Source of the DNA: Oegoconia quadripuncta
Taxonomy: Eukaryota > Arthropoda > Insecta > Lepidoptera > Autostichidae
Reading direction: 5' to 3'
Length of the DNA stretch: 64,000 bases
Assembly (NCBI GenBank): GCA_949316235.1
Contig: OX438748.1
Location: forward strand, 34,838,836 to 34,902,835
Part shown: in pieces, positions 1 to 10,652 of the stretch
Position numbering within the stretch: the first letter of the stretch is position 1
How the letters are laid out: every line of letters starts with the position of its first letter
Made by a program: the position numbers and the translations under genes
The notes under the pieces: generated by a model
Database searches by the model: none
Told to the model about the DNA's origin: nothing
Seen by the model: only the letters and a program-made list of their open reading frames with translations

Positions 1-171
1 GTGGGTACAGCCCATCGCTGGGAAAATCTTGTATGGTGTACGTCAGTATATTAAGCTTTCATTTATTTATTTATTTCTTCTATTTGTTGATTACATAGGG
101 TTTATTATTGTTGTTCTTGTATTTTGGTTGTATGTACTGTGCAGTGAATAAATGTTTTTATCTATCTATCA

Positions 172-312
172 GATGACCCAACATCAACAACATCATTTTT
201 TGGTAAACGTACACCTATATATAGACTTGTTAACACATATAATAACAATTTCAACTCTATAGACATTATAGCTACCCGAATTGGCATATTCAAAAAAAAA
301 TTGTTACCTTAA
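172..312 (+). pseudogene. Possible LINE ORF2 C-terminal relic
   Basis: An open frame runs to a stop at 310-312 and contains GKRTPIYRLVNTYNN followed by an IDIIATRIGIFKKKLL tail. A hydrophobic/basic stretch just before the stop is typical of the last residues of insect non-LTR retrotransposon polyproteins. No reverse transcriptase motifs are present, so this is at most a 5'-truncated tail. The family assignment is a guess. Confidence 0.3.
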
Positions 313-744
313 CTTAAAAATATCGAAATTCAAAATTAATTATTTCTGTAGTTGTTTATTATATTAATTAGTAGCTGGTTACAAATCTGTTTATGCATTA
401 TATTTACTTTGCCCTTACTCTGTACTCCATATCACCTAAATTCATGAAGTAAGTTACTTATAAACCCCTAAAGTAGTTTGTACAATTTTGTCAAAACAAA
501 GTCATTAAACTCTGTGGATGGTAGGTGCATAGGGTACACTTAAATAAACAGAGACTTTATTATCTATCAATTTAATTTGCAATAATAATAAATATATTAA
601 TAGACTACATACCATCTCTCAATATGTATTAAAGTAATTAGTGGTTAACGGTGCTGGTGGCACAATTAGATCTAAGTACCTAATGTAAGTTAGTTATAAG
701 TACATATTGTGTTTCACTGTTTGTTGACCCAAAAAAAATAAAAA

Positions 745-960
745 ATAAATCTGTCCCCTTTTTTTTCGACCAAACCATCTGCAGGACCTCTTCATTGCTC
801 ATACTGTCCATGCAGCTTATTCTCTCCATTCGTTCCATTAAAGAATGGAAAAACAATAATAAAACGATCAGATTTCTATAATAAAATACGGTGTCTAAAA
901 TTGAAGGAAGACCAAGAACTCTTTGAAATATTGTCTTTACAATGTTTAACTTAAGTTACA
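745..960. repeat. Dispersed repeat R, copy 1
   Basis: About 210 bp that recur almost unchanged at 6655-6862, including the piece around CTGCAGGACCTCTTCATTGC. No coding motif was recognised. The neighbouring CR1-like and LTR-like pieces are also shared between the two places. Confidence 0.6.
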
Positions 961-989
961 TATATTTTGTCAAAATCGACGATATTTCC

Positions 990-1315
990 TTCGAAAATAC
1001 ATCAAAGTCAAAAATGCTTTATTTTGTAGGTACAAAATGGTCAATTTTATATTTTTTAAGCTGCATGTAAAATACAATTTTCCCTTGAAAATAACAAGCA
1101 AGAAATTCGAGGGCCTGCTCATTTAAAAATAGGTTTTTATAATTCATTGTTAATCGTGAAATAGCCTGAAATTCGAACGAGTTGGTTATGTCCAAGGATA
1201 ATTATTATCTAAAGAGTCTGATATTTTATAATGGGCTGTCTTAACAAGTATCTGTATTTATAGTATCTTTAAATTAATTGAAAGGAAGATTTTGCATATC
1301 AACAGGAACGTTATT
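990..1315 (-). mobile_element. CR1/jockey-like LINE 3' end (family L-A)
   Basis: Read on the minus strand this is the tail of a non-LTR retrotransposon ORF2 and its 3' UTR. It shares the end motif AAATGCTTTATTTTGTAGG and the body with copies at 7527, 14014, 38420 and 58965. It is 5'-truncated and frame-broken. Confidence 0.7.
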
Positions 1316-1316
1316 C

Positions 1317-1525
1317 TGGGAATGGGACCATTCGAGAAAGCGTGACTTGATTTATTATTTTAATTGATATATTTTAATTAATAATTGTATCCAACACCAT
1401 TTGGGACGTACTGGGAATTGAACCAACTGGGAACGTGCCAAATTGCAAATGTTACCAACTGGGAACGGGACCAACCGGGTACAGGACGTTCTGGGAATGG
1501 GTCCATTCGAGAAAGCGTGACGAGT
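1317..1525. repeat. Short direct repeats around TGGGAACG
   Basis: The string GGGAATGGGACCATTCGAG, with the following AAAGCGTGAC, occurs at 1317 and again, with one change, at 1494. Between them ACTGGGAA-type units recur several times. Open frames on both strands here are a consequence of this repetition. Confidence 0.5.
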
Positions 1526-1985
1526 TTGGGAATGGAATCATCTGACAGTAAACCACCATTTTCTCCCTTCAATCTTTCGTTATTTATATGGATCTGTGTT
1601 AATATAATTTATTCAACTACTCCGCACCGCAAAACGAAATCACGTTCGTGATTGAAAAATATCTTACTTGATTATCTCACAAAAGGAAGCCATAACACCG
1701 CTAAGTATTATGGCCCTCACAAAAATACCTGATGGAAAGTGGTCTTTTCTCGACCAATTTTAAAGTTCGAATCGCATGACAGTGTTAAGTGTATCGCAGG
1801 GAACGAAACAACATCGCGTTTTAAAATACTAGTAGCGACATCTATCGGTACGCTCGGTGAACTATACTATGGGCTTAGAGAAGCGTAGAGACGCGCCAAA
1901 AACGTAACCGTTCTTTAGCTGGATAATAAAGCACGCCAGGCGACTCTCTCACACAAAAATAGTTAGTTATAGTTAAATCGAGATC
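1525..1985. repeat. LTR-like dispersed repeat, copy 1
   Basis: About 450 bp repeated at 7081-7526 with only a few percent difference. The piece contains GCGACATCTATCGGTACGCT and ends ACAAAAATAGTTAGTTATAG. An AATAAA lies just downstream (about 2009). It could be part of a solo LTR, but no TG..CA ends or target duplication were identified. Confidence 0.55.
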
Positions 1986-2044
1986 TGATATACCATTCTC
2001 TGTAAATAAATTTTAGTTATTTTACCGTCCCCCAAAAAGAAATC

Positions 2045-2864
2045 ATATTTTCGTCAATTGTTAACCCATTTAATCTGGATACTGCTTTAAATTTATTCAA
2101 TTTATTTGACATTGATTGAATTATTTGACTAATTTTTTATTTGTAATATTACTTTATGGACTAAATTATTTATTATTACTTAGTTCGTCTCACTATTTAC
2201 TTTTACCTCTAGATTGTATAATGATTATTATTTAATAGTGACTTTCCACCTAATTATTTTTTAAATTGTAATGAAAAATGAGAATCTGTAATTGGTATGA
2301 CTTTGGCTTATAAATTTTGTGTAATATTTTTTATAATGATGCTGTATTATCAATAAAATAAAATAAAATAAAATAAAAATTCAATTAAAAACAATTTTCA
2401 ATTAACAAATAAAGAGATGGAATTAAAATATAAACTAGAACAAATGTATTAATTTTATTTTTTGATTCATAGGCCTTCTCTCCTCTCATAGATTCTCCAG
2501 GGTGATCCTATATAAATATGGTTATGATCTGATGATTTTGACCCCTGACGATAAACGACAATTGTTATGTGTGTGTGTGTGTGTATCCAGTCTTTGTCCG
2601 GATGTATCTCTGTAACGCGTGGTCCGATTTGAGTGCAGTTTTCTGACGGGGACAGGTTGTTTCTTTTATATTTAGCATTTAATACACAACACATCGTTTG
2701 CGGAAGCTACACAGATTCCGATCTGACAGTTCTCAGGGCTCATTATCACACATACTACAAATTATCGTATATAATACAAATTCTCCCAATTTTTATTTGC
2801 TAAATGTTGTAAAGAGGAAGAGAGCAGTTTTGTCGGAAAGCTAGCTTATAATATTCGTTATAAT
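2045..2864. other. AT-rich gene-free stretch
   Basis: No gene was recognised. It holds an AAAAT pentanucleotide array (about 2350-2382), a GT dinucleotide array near 2570-2584 and a segment around TGTCCGGATGTATCTCTGTAA. Weak relatives of that segment occur near 32890 and 40530. Confidence 0.6.
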
Positions 2865-3362
2865 TATGTTAGTTTATAAGTTGTTAGTTTGTTATTTTAT
2901 ATGTCGTTTATTGGGTATAATAAACTTTTTCTATTCGACACACCTGTATACATACATAGCTGGTAGCCATATAACAAGAGAATAAGAAGGTTAGATTAAT
3001 GAAGGAAAATACATGCGTTGGTGGTGTAATGGTCAGCATAGTTGCCTTCCAAGCAGTTGATCCGAGTTCGATTCTCGGCCAACGCAAGTTTTTTTGCATT
3101 GTTTTATTCTTTTAACTTCGTTGCCTATTGCAAGTTGCCACGAGGAATAGAACCACGACGGGTCGGCGCTTGACTTCAATGAGGCTGAAGTTGGAACACC
3201 TAACTTATTTGAGGGAATGGCTATCTTATCTTAAACAGCCAGAACACAATACTATCAACATTGCTGCTAGGCGAAATTAAAATAAGATGGTGGTAGCTAA
3301 CCAAACGGACATTTAACCACGCAATACCATCAATCAGAGTACAAAATGTGGTATGAGTCACA
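2865..3362 (+). repeat. tRNA-Gly-bearing duplicated block, copy 1
   Basis: This block carries the tRNA at 3015-3086 with shared flanks on both sides. The upstream flank matches 5810-5963 and the downstream flank matches 11297-11565 almost exactly. The downstream flank is itself an old minus-strand copy of the SINE-1 body, recognisable by AAGATGGTGGTAGCTA. Confidence 0.75.
3015..3086 (+). tRNA. tRNA-Gly (anticodon UCC)
   Basis: This 72-nt sequence folds as a standard cloverleaf. GCGTTGG pairs with CCAACGC in the acceptor stem, and the discriminator base is A. The T arm is CCGAG-TTCGATT-CTCGG with a perfect stem. The anticodon loop is CTTCCAA, giving UCC. A run of seven T follows within a few bases, which suits a Pol III terminator. 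The A and B boxes (TGGTGTAATGG, GTTCGATTC) are intact. It lies in a duplicated block, so it may be one of several redundant copies. Expression cannot be judged. Confidence 0.85.
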
Positions 3363-3751
3363 TCGCTGTGGCGTGCTCTACACACAGGCAGAAAGGCAGT
3401 GCCTACCCTAGCTAATTGTAAGCTTACCTCGAAATTAAATCAAGACAGTCAATCAATCAATAATTTATTTGCATGAATACAGTTTTATAAGTTCTTAATA
3501 AAATTAGAGTTCGATGTATCCAGTCTGCTTGCAGACGTGCAAATATTAAAATCTACTTATTACTTCAAATCTTATACCATTCATAATTAAAAATAACAAT
3601 GTCAAGCTTAAGTCATTAAAATAAAAATTGAACGATTTACTAACTTTGTGAAGTCGGCTAACATAAACGGATAACTGGTTCTTATTCCTTGTATTAACAT
3701 TGTGCCTATCACTATTTTTAGCGAATAAGGTTATATTTTTTTTTGCATACC

Positions 3752-4651
3752 TATAACAAATTTATTATTTATATATTATTTATTTATATTATTTATTATT
3801 AACCGGGACATTTGCAGATGATACTGTTATTCTGGCTACACACAATAATGAGTTCGAAGTTTCTAAACATTTACAGGTCAACCTTGATCAGATGACTTTG
3901 TGGTATCAAACATGGAGAATAAAGGTAAATGCCGAAAAATCGACTCAAGTGACATTCACACTGAGGAAACCAACATGCCCTCCAGTCAAACTCAATGGAC
4001 GAGAAATACCCCAAGCAGAAGTAGTAAGTTTACACCTGGACAGAAGACTAACATGGCAAAAACACATATGGTCAAAGAGAAAGCATCTGGACACCAAAGT
4101 CAGAAATATGAGCTGGTTACTGGGTAAGCAATCAAGGTTGTCACAGGAAAGTAAGCTTGCTATATACAAGATCATACTAAAACCAGTATGGACATATGGT
4201 ATTCAGCTCTGGGGTACTGCTGCCAACTCAAACATTAATGTGATAGAACGTTTTCAAACAAAAATGCTGAGAATGATTTTCAAGATACCATGGTACATAA
4301 GCAATCAATGCATATACCAAGACCTGCAAATATCTACTGTCCGAGAAGAAATAACTAATTATTTAAAGCGATACATCAACCGGCTCTCTAATCACCCCAA
4401 CATAATGGCTTTAGCTCTAGCGTCAAGTGAGGACATAAGATTTACGAGACTGAGAAGGCAAACAGTGTAACCAGTCTACTGACCAGATTTCAGTGACGAA
4501 GACACACATGGGTGGAGGAATGGGGTCGCTGGATCTCTCTCCATAACCGAACACATAATCAGCGCAAGCGGCCACCAGTGTTGATTATTGTAGCTATGAC
4601 TACAGATGGCAACAAGCAAGACATAGAAGAAAAAAAAATATATAACAAATT
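3752..4651 (+). mobile_element. 5'-truncated jockey-clade non-LTR retrotransposon
   Basis: The element lies between two copies of the 11-bp target duplication TATAACAAATT (3752-3762 and 4641-4651) and ends in an A-rich tail (4630-4639). It carries the reverse transcriptase 3' half. The frame begins with the catalytic TFADDT motif at 3808-3825 and runs through LDRRLTWQKHI, then YKIILKPVWTYGIQLWGTAA, to a stop at 4468-4470. Jockey elements copy themselves by target-primed reverse transcription. This one lacks the endonuclease and most of the polymerase, so it is dead. Conserved residues near VVSLHLD appear to be missing relative to the usual family pattern. Confidence 0.85.
3796..4470 (+). pseudogene. 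Jockey-like reverse transcriptase fragment
   Basis: An open frame of about 225 codons contains the palm-domain FADD catalytic motif close to its start, then the thumb and connection region with LDRRLTW, WTYGIQLWGTA and IERFQTKMLRMI, which are typical of insect jockey ORF2. The first ATG is at 3892, but the homology starts upstream of it. The frame therefore begins at the truncation point rather than at a real start codon. No RNase H or zinc knuckle is present. Confidence 0.8.
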
Positions 4652-4775
4652 CTCATAAATGTCATTATGAAGATATTAATTTCCTTAAGCTTATCTCTAA
4701 GAGACACTCTAGGTTCTAATTTGTAAATGGCACGATATAACAGAGATATTACCTCCAGAGATTTATTTTTTTTTT

Positions 4776-5269
4776 TTTTTATTTATTCTTACAGAATCAA
4801 CAGCATAAATTATACAATATTTAAATAGGATTTAGTTACTAATGTTAAGCCAATTATAGATTCTTACTTCTTATACAACATTAATAAGTTTATTGCAAGT
4901 GGGATAGTTGTCATGGTTACATAAAAATCGATAAATAACTGTCACATAAAATATTTAAACAAACTTTTGTAATAATTGCCTCAAATAAAAAAAAAACTCG
5001 TTATACGGATATACCTACTCGTTACCTAGCTCTACAATAAAAAGGGGCATGACCCATTTCACTGCGGGAAGGTTGTCGGTTAAAATTTGTGGTCCCCTTT
5101 ATCACAGCCAAAATGCCTATATAACTACGTATCAACTGATTGCGTCCAAGATACGGTTGACCCAAGAAAGCGGGCGTAAAGTGTCATATAGTGTTGTTTT
5201 GAGTCGATAATAGAGATGGGGTAAAGAAAGCCCCAACGTATCCGTTAATTATTTGCAGGAGTAGGTAAC
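4776..5269. other. Gene-free stretch
   Basis: AT-rich sequence. A T run at about 4767-4780 followed by TTATTCTTACAGAATC looks like a LINE 3' end read on the minus strand. Nothing else was recognised. Confidence 0.5.
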
Positions 5270-5463
5270 GTTTTTTATGCACAACGGGTTGGCACTTGAC
5301 CTCAATCACACCTGATCAATCACAACACAGTTGGGGTACTGGCTTTCTTATCTCTGACAACCGGAACACAACAATGCTATTTCATTGCTGTTTGGCGGCA
5401 GATTTAGATAAGATGGTGGTAGCTAGCCTGGCGGACATTTGAAATGCCCTTCCACCAACCAAA
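5270..5463 (-). mobile_element. SINE-1 copy, 5'-truncated and internally deleted
   Basis: The minus-strand SINE-1 body lacks the tRNA-like head. It retains GACCTCAATCACACCTGAT, CCGGAACACAACAATGCTAT and AAGATGGTGGTAGCTAGCC. Part of the 3' half is deleted compared with full copies. Confidence 0.75.
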
Positions 5464-5681
5464 TTATATGGTTTGTTTATTTTAGTAAGTGTTTATCTTT
5501 GTATGTATTCCACTATACCTATGTATTTTCTATGTATCGTCTATGTACCTACTGATATATAAAGTTATTCAGCTCTTACTTTGCACTATCCAACTACTTA
5601 TTAAAAAAGCTTATTTAACCGAGGTTGTCTGGAAGAAATCGCTATCAGCGAAAAGACCGCCTTTGTACACTTCATCATCTG

Positions 5682-5708
5682 TTTTTTTTTTTTTTTTTTT
5701 TTTTTTTA
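5682..5708. repeat. Poly-T tract
   Basis: A near-pure T run of about 26 bases, probably the A tail of a minus-strand retroelement that joins TAAAAACTGGTTTCGCGTTTGGC, a LINE L-B 3' end read in reverse. Confidence 0.6.
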
Positions 5709-5809
5709 TTAAAAACTGGTTTCGCGTTTGGCTACAATCTCACCTGATGTTAAATGTTCTTTGTATTTTATTTTTGTGTGCTATAAAGAATTTAATAATA
5801 ATAACTTTA

Positions 5810-6200
5810 TGTTAGTTTATAAGTTGTTACTTTGTTATTTTGTGTGTCGTTTATTGGGTCAAATAAACTTTTTCTATTCGATACACCTGTATACATACTC
5901 GTACATAGCTGGTAACCATATAACAAGAGAATAAGAAGGTTAGATTAATGAAGGAAAATACATGCGTTGGTGGTGTAATGGTCAGCATAGTTGCCTTCCA
6001 AGCAGTTGATCCGAGTTCGATTCTCGGCCAACGCATATTTTTTGCTTTATTTTTATTCTTTTCGTTACCAAATGCAAGTTGCCACAAGGAATAGAACCAA
6101 CCAACAACTGGCGCTTGACCTCAATGAGGCAGAAGTTGGAACACCAAACTTGTTTGAGGGAGTGGCTATCTTATCTTAAACAGCCACAGGACACAATACT
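5810..6200 (+). repeat. tRNA-Gly-bearing duplicated block, copy 2
   Basis: Matches 2865-3240 over both flanks of the tRNA, including TTTATTGGGT..AATAAACTTTTTCTATTCGA upstream. The downstream flank has diverged more and is shorter. Confidence 0.7.
5964..6035 (+). tRNA. tRNA-Gly (anticodon UCC)
   Basis: Identical in sequence to the copy at 3015: seven-pair acceptor stem, intact T arm, CTTCCAA anticodon loop, discriminator A. A run of six T follows three bases after the end. Nothing in the tRNA itself argues against function. It sits in the second copy of the same duplicated block. Confidence 0.85.
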
Positions 6201-6309
6201 ATTATACGAGGAAATCATACATTTCCAATAACTTTTTTTAATTCGATTTTTAATTAGTGAGTCATAACCGACAATAAAATATACATGGTTTCGGCGTACT
6301 TATTTAATT

Positions 6310-6530
6310 ATCATCTCAGCCCGTGAACATCCCACAGCAGGGATATATGTCTTCCGTCTTATAATGAGGGAGTAAGGGCCATATTCCCCCACGGTGGCCC
6401 AATGCGGGTTGGAGACTTCACATGCCTTAGAATTTTTATTTCTGAGGCATGCAAGTTTCCTCACGATGTTTTCCTTCACCGTTTAACAGCAGTCGGATAA
6501 ATGTACACAAGTAATTAAATTAAATTCTAT
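6310..6530 (-). mobile_element. SINE-4 copy
   Basis: Minus-strand copy of a common lepidopteran repeat with the motif CACGATGTTTTCCTTCACCG and the AGCCCGTGAACATCCCAC end. The tRNA-like head expected at its right-hand end is missing. Confidence 0.7.
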
Positions 6531-6654
6531 ATACTGTTATATATAATATTTATGTGTATTTTATTATTGTACTTATTTATATGAGAGATTTATATAAACA
6601 GATAATTCGGCGTGACGAATATTTGTTGTAAAAATTGTAGTGTCGTATCAGATG

Positions 6655-6862
6655 ACCCAATATCTGTCCCCTTTGTTTTCAACCAAACCATCTGCAGGAC
6701 CTCTTCATTGCTCATACTGTCCATGCAGCTTATTCTCTCCATTCGTTCCATTAAAGAATGGAAAAACAATAATAAAACGATCAGATTTCTATAATAAAAT
6801 ACAGTGTCTAAAATTGAAGGAAGACCAAGAATTCTTTGAAATATTGTCTTTTCAATAAAAAA
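6655..6862. repeat. Dispersed repeat R, copy 2
   Basis: Second copy of the repeat at 745-960, with only a handful of changes. Small open frames here are not conserved with the first copy and are not counted as genes. Confidence 0.6.
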
Positions 6863-6869
6863 AAGTCTT

Positions 6870-7083
6870 TACACATACCCACAGCGCCATCTAGGTCCAC
6901 AGTAAGCATCTAGGCTTGTGTTATGGATACCAGATAGTTGATGAACTACAAAAATACATTTTTTTTTTGGAATTAAATACATATATAAATGAAAAACATC
7001 CATAACTCGGGAACACGTGTCTGTATTCATCATATAAACATATGCCCCTAGCGGGATTCGAACCCGCGACCACTGGAACAATG
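6870..7083 (-). mobile_element. SINE-2 copy
   Basis: Minus-strand SINE-2: CAGCGCCATCTAG at the 3' end, the ACATTTTTTTTTGG middle, and the B-box region GCGGGATTCGAACCCGCGAC. The 5' part of the tRNA-like head is missing where it meets the LTR-like repeat. Confidence 0.8.
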
Positions 7084-7526
7084 GAATCATCTGACAGTAA
7101 ACCACAATTTGCTCTCTTAAATCTTTCGTTATTTATATGGGTCTGTGTTAATATAATTTATTCAACTACTCCGCACCGCAAAACGAAATCACGTTCGTGA
7201 TTGAAAAATATCTTACTTGATTATCTCACAAAAGGAAGCCATAACACCGCTAAGTATTATGGCCCTCACAAAAATACCTGATGGAAAGTGGTCTTTTCTC
7301 GACCAATTTTAAAGTTTGAATCGCATGACAGTCTTAAGTGTATCGCAGGGAACGAAACAACATCGCGTTTTAAAATACTAGTAGCGACATCTATCGGTAT
7401 GCTCGGTGAACTATACTATGGGAATAAAGAAGCGTAGATTGGCGCCAAAAACGTAACCGTTCTTTAGCTGGATAATAAAAGCACGCCAGGCGACTCACTC
7501 ACACAAAAATAGTTAGTTATAGTTAA
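7081..7526. repeat. LTR-like dispersed repeat, copy 2
   Basis: Second copy of 1525-1985. It joins SINE-2 sequence on the left and L-A LINE sequence on the right. That neighbour order is the reverse of the one at the first copy. Confidence 0.55.
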
Positions 7527-8530
7527 TTTTTTTAAGCTGCATGTTCAAAATGCAATTTTCCCCTGAGAAGAACGAGCAAGAAACTCGAGGGCTTGCTCTT
7601 TTACAAATAGGTTTTTATTATTCATTGTTAATCGTGAAATAGCCTGAAATGCGAACGAGTTGGTTATGTCCAAGGATGATTATCATCTAAATAGTCTGAT
7701 ATTTTATAATATGCTGTCTAAACAAGTATCTGTATTTATAGTATCTCGGGGAGTGTGCGTTGGAATTACATAATCTTATTCCACCGTCACCCTTCCATCT
7801 TCGGACTACGAGGCGCGGGGAGGGATTCCACCCGTATGTAGTTAACATACCGAACATTCGCACTAAGCGGTTCGATTCTTCATTCATAATGCGAACAGCC
7901 AAGGCATGGAACTCCCTTCCGGCGTCAGTCTTTCCTGAATCCTACAACCTTGGGATCTTCAAGAGCAGAGTGAATAGGCATTTACTGAGATCGCGTGCTT
8001 CATCTCCGACCACATCGTCACTTTCCATCAGGTGAGATTGTGGTCAAACGCGTATCCAGTCAATCATAAAAAAAAAAAAAAAAAAAAAATCTTTAAATTA
8101 ATTGAAAGGAAGATTTTGCATATCAACAGGAACATTATTGATCAAGCGTATACCTTTGAATAATTAATACTTTGCGGAGGCGACTTATGTGACCTGCAAG
8201 TTTATCTTAATTTCTTGTATTGACATCATGCATATCACTATTTTTCCTAAATGATGCTATATTTTTTTTGACATATATTAAATATTCAAAAATGTACTGA
8301 GACGAAAAGGTTAGAATATTATACTCTTTAAATCTGTCTCTAAGAGACACTGCAGGTCTCAATTTGTAAAACAAAGATTGTATTTATATCCGCGGCATTT
8401 CCGCACAGCAAGATACCGTAGAGATTTTTCTTAAATAACGCAATATTTTCTTTCACATATATTAAATTTTCAAGAATGTAATGTGTAGGGAAGGTCAGAG
8501 TATTATACTCTTCAAACTTAGCTCTGAGTA
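7527..8530 (-). mobile_element. L-A LINE 3' part interrupted by an L-B LINE
   Basis: Minus-strand L-A sequence runs 7527-7746, is interrupted by a + strand L-B tail, and resumes at 8090 with CTTTAAATTAATTGAAAGG. The same sequence is continuous at about 1250. Farther right the minus strand encodes LLCGNAADINTIFVLQ (about 8371-8421), a reverse transcriptase C-terminal motif, but the frame is broken. Confidence 0.75.
7747..8089 (+). mobile_element. L-B LINE 3' end, 5'-truncated
   Basis: A tail of a non-LTR retrotransposon with a poly-A of about 22. The frame at 7760-8035 ends an ORF2 with FHLRTTRRGEGFHP and AWNSLPASVFPESYN, then FKSRVNRHLL and a stop. This is a typical insect LINE C-terminus. 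It sits inside the L-A copy. A 4-bp ATCT on both sides may be the target duplication. Confidence 0.8.
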
Positions 8531-8824
8531 CATCTCATCTCATTAGCTCTTGTACAGATTACTCCATACTGATTCAGAAAAAACAATCATATTTACTATC
8601 ACAAGTTGAAACAAATCTATCCTTTAACCAATAACCATGTATTGAACGAGCACTTCTTTAAAAACTATCCCAAGAAACAATATAATTTTACGAACAGTAA
8701 TAGCATTTGTGCACAAAGTTTGCTTTGTGGAGCAGGTGTACTGTTGCTTTGTGTACACAGCTGGAATATGAAACCGCAGGGGTAGATAGAATCCAGTCAT
8801 GTTATTTTCAAATTACAGTATTGT

Positions 8825-9092
8825 ACCACTAGGCGTGGGGAGGGATTCCACCCGTATATAGTTAATATACCGAACATTCGCACTAAGAAGTTCGATTCTT
8901 CATTCATCATCCGAACAGCCAAGGCATGGAACTCCCTTCCGGCGTCAGTCTTACCTGAATCCTACAACCTTGGGATCTTCAAGAGCAGAGTGAATAGGCA
9001 TTTACTGGGATCGCGTGCTTCATCTTTGACCACATCGTCACTTTCCATCAGGTGAGATTGTGGTCAAAAGCGAATCCAGTCAATCGTAAAAA
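8825..9092 (+). mobile_element. L-B LINE 3' end, second copy
   Basis: Shares AWNSLPASV with the copy at 7747 and is closest to the copy at 52171 (both read GGCGTGGGGAGGGATTCCAC). It is truncated at the 5' end within the RTTRRGE segment. Confidence 0.75.
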
Positions 9093-9443
9093 AATTAAAT
9101 AGACATCCCCCAAAGGTGTCCAGAGTGACCGATGCGAAACGGTCTACATTAAGCGATTTCCTGCGAATTTTATCAGGTCGTCTGTATACCTTGTGAGTGG
9201 AGTTCTACGCTACACTTGCCGGGTTAAAGAGGTATTCTAATCTGCTGGTAACCACACAGCCGCTTAACTTAGTCTTCCACTTTACTTAGTCTTAAGGCGT
9301 GGCAGTTCAGGAAATCAATCATAAAAAAAAAATATTTAAAAATAGTCACATCTGTGGAAACTCTTGTAGTAGATAACAAAATAAGGAATTAGTATATTTT
9401 GAAGGAATATCTTGTGGTGTAGGTACCTACAAACTTAGATAAG

Positions 9444-9752
9444 TTTTTTTTATGCAAGACGGGTTCGTACTTGACCTCAATCACACCTGATGTTAAGTGA
9501 AGATGAGGTCGAAGGTGGAAGCGTACGGACCCGGAAACCCCAACACATTTGGGGGACTGGCTATCTATATGCTATTAACATTGCTGCTTGGCGGCAGATT
9601 TATATAAGATGGTGGTAGCTAGCCAGGCGGACATTTAAAATGCCGTACCACCAACCAAACCGAGGACTTAAACATGTACCCCGCTGGGGATCGAACCGGC
9701 GACCTCCGAATCGTAAACCCAATGTTGTTTACATTGAGCCACGGAGGCGGTT
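9444..9752 (-). mobile_element. SINE-1, near full length
   Basis: Minus-strand copy that starts with the T run at 9444 (the A tail) and ends with the head GCCACGGAGGCGG. The B box reads GGGGATCGAACCGGCGAC. A short stretch of the middle (TCTGACAACCGGAACACAAC) is missing. Confidence 0.85.
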
Positions 9753-10082
9753 AAATTTCGGGTATTCACTCTTCTTTCCATGTCCTTCTCGCACTTTCCA
9801 TCCCTTGTAAACAATTCCCTTGTAAATAATTTTTATCTTAAAGAAAAAGTCAAACTCAAGTACAAAATACCGACATCTCAGACCAATTTAAGCCAGGGAT
9901 TATGATAAATTAGCATAAAACCCTCAATGTCCTTTTTGCGGCGCTCCGGTGGATACCTGAAGTATTTTCGGCCACTTTTTGTATTGCCCGACGCATTTAT
10001 CAACTGTCACGGCCATTGTCAAGGACGTTACGTAGGTTGTACGTAAGTTATTAAAACCGCAGCATCAGTCTTGATGTTATTT

Positions 10083-10552
10083 ATTATAATACTAGCTTTC
10101 CGCTGCGGCTTTGCCTGCTTGGAATAGCTTTATCGCGGAAATTTGTTTATCCCGTGGAAACTACTCATTTTATCGGGATAAAAAGTATCCTATGTCTTAA
10201 TCCAGGGCATATTCTACCTATATACCAAATTTCATCCAAATCCGTTCACCCGTTTAGCCGTGATTGAGCAACAAACAAAAAACACCCAAACTTTCACATT
10301 TATAATATTAGTTACATACTAGCTTTACGCCCGTGGCTTCGCCTGCTTGGAATAGCTTTATCGCGGAAATTTGTTTATCCCGCGGAAACTACTCACTTTA
10401 TCGGGACAAAAAGTATCCTATGTCACCATCCAGGGTATATTCTACCTATATACCAAATTTCATCCAAATCCGTTCACCCGTTTAGCCGTGATTGAGCAAC
10501 AAACAAAAAAACACCCAAACTTTCACATTTATAATATTAGTTACATACTAGC
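10083..10552. repeat. Tandem dimer of the ACTAGCTT..ATAATATTAGT repeat
   Basis: Two successive units of about 235 bp begin ACTAGCTTTCCGC or ACTAGCTTTACGC and end CACATTTATAATATTAGT. The body has CCAAATTTCATCCAAATCCG. This repeat is common in insects. A third unit starts at 10546 but stops after GCGCAG. The open frames in it are incidental. Confidence 0.75.
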
Positions 10553-10652
10553 TTTGCGCAGTATATCTAGTTATATTAGTATCGTCAAGCAATTTCATAT
10601 CTGGCAGAAGTACTCAACTGGGAAATTCCTTTAAATAATAGGTAAAGGACAA

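Larger units (their letters stand above)
3455..4775 (-). mobile_element. L-A LINE 3' end, split by a jockey insertion
   Basis: Minus-strand L-A sequence occupies 3455-3751 and resumes at 4652-4775 (motif TCTAAGAGACACT, also seen at 8340). The two parts are contiguous in other copies, so the jockey-like element between them is a later insertion. Confidence 0.65.

Noticed and set aside
3892..4470. A host gene starting at the ATG at 3892
   Set aside because: The homology to jockey reverse transcriptase begins upstream of that ATG, and the unit has a target duplication and A tail, so it is a retroelement fragment.
10371..10634. An 87-codon frame across the ACTAGCTT repeat
   Set aside because: It lies on a non-coding tandem repeat found throughout insect genomes and is not conserved between the two units.
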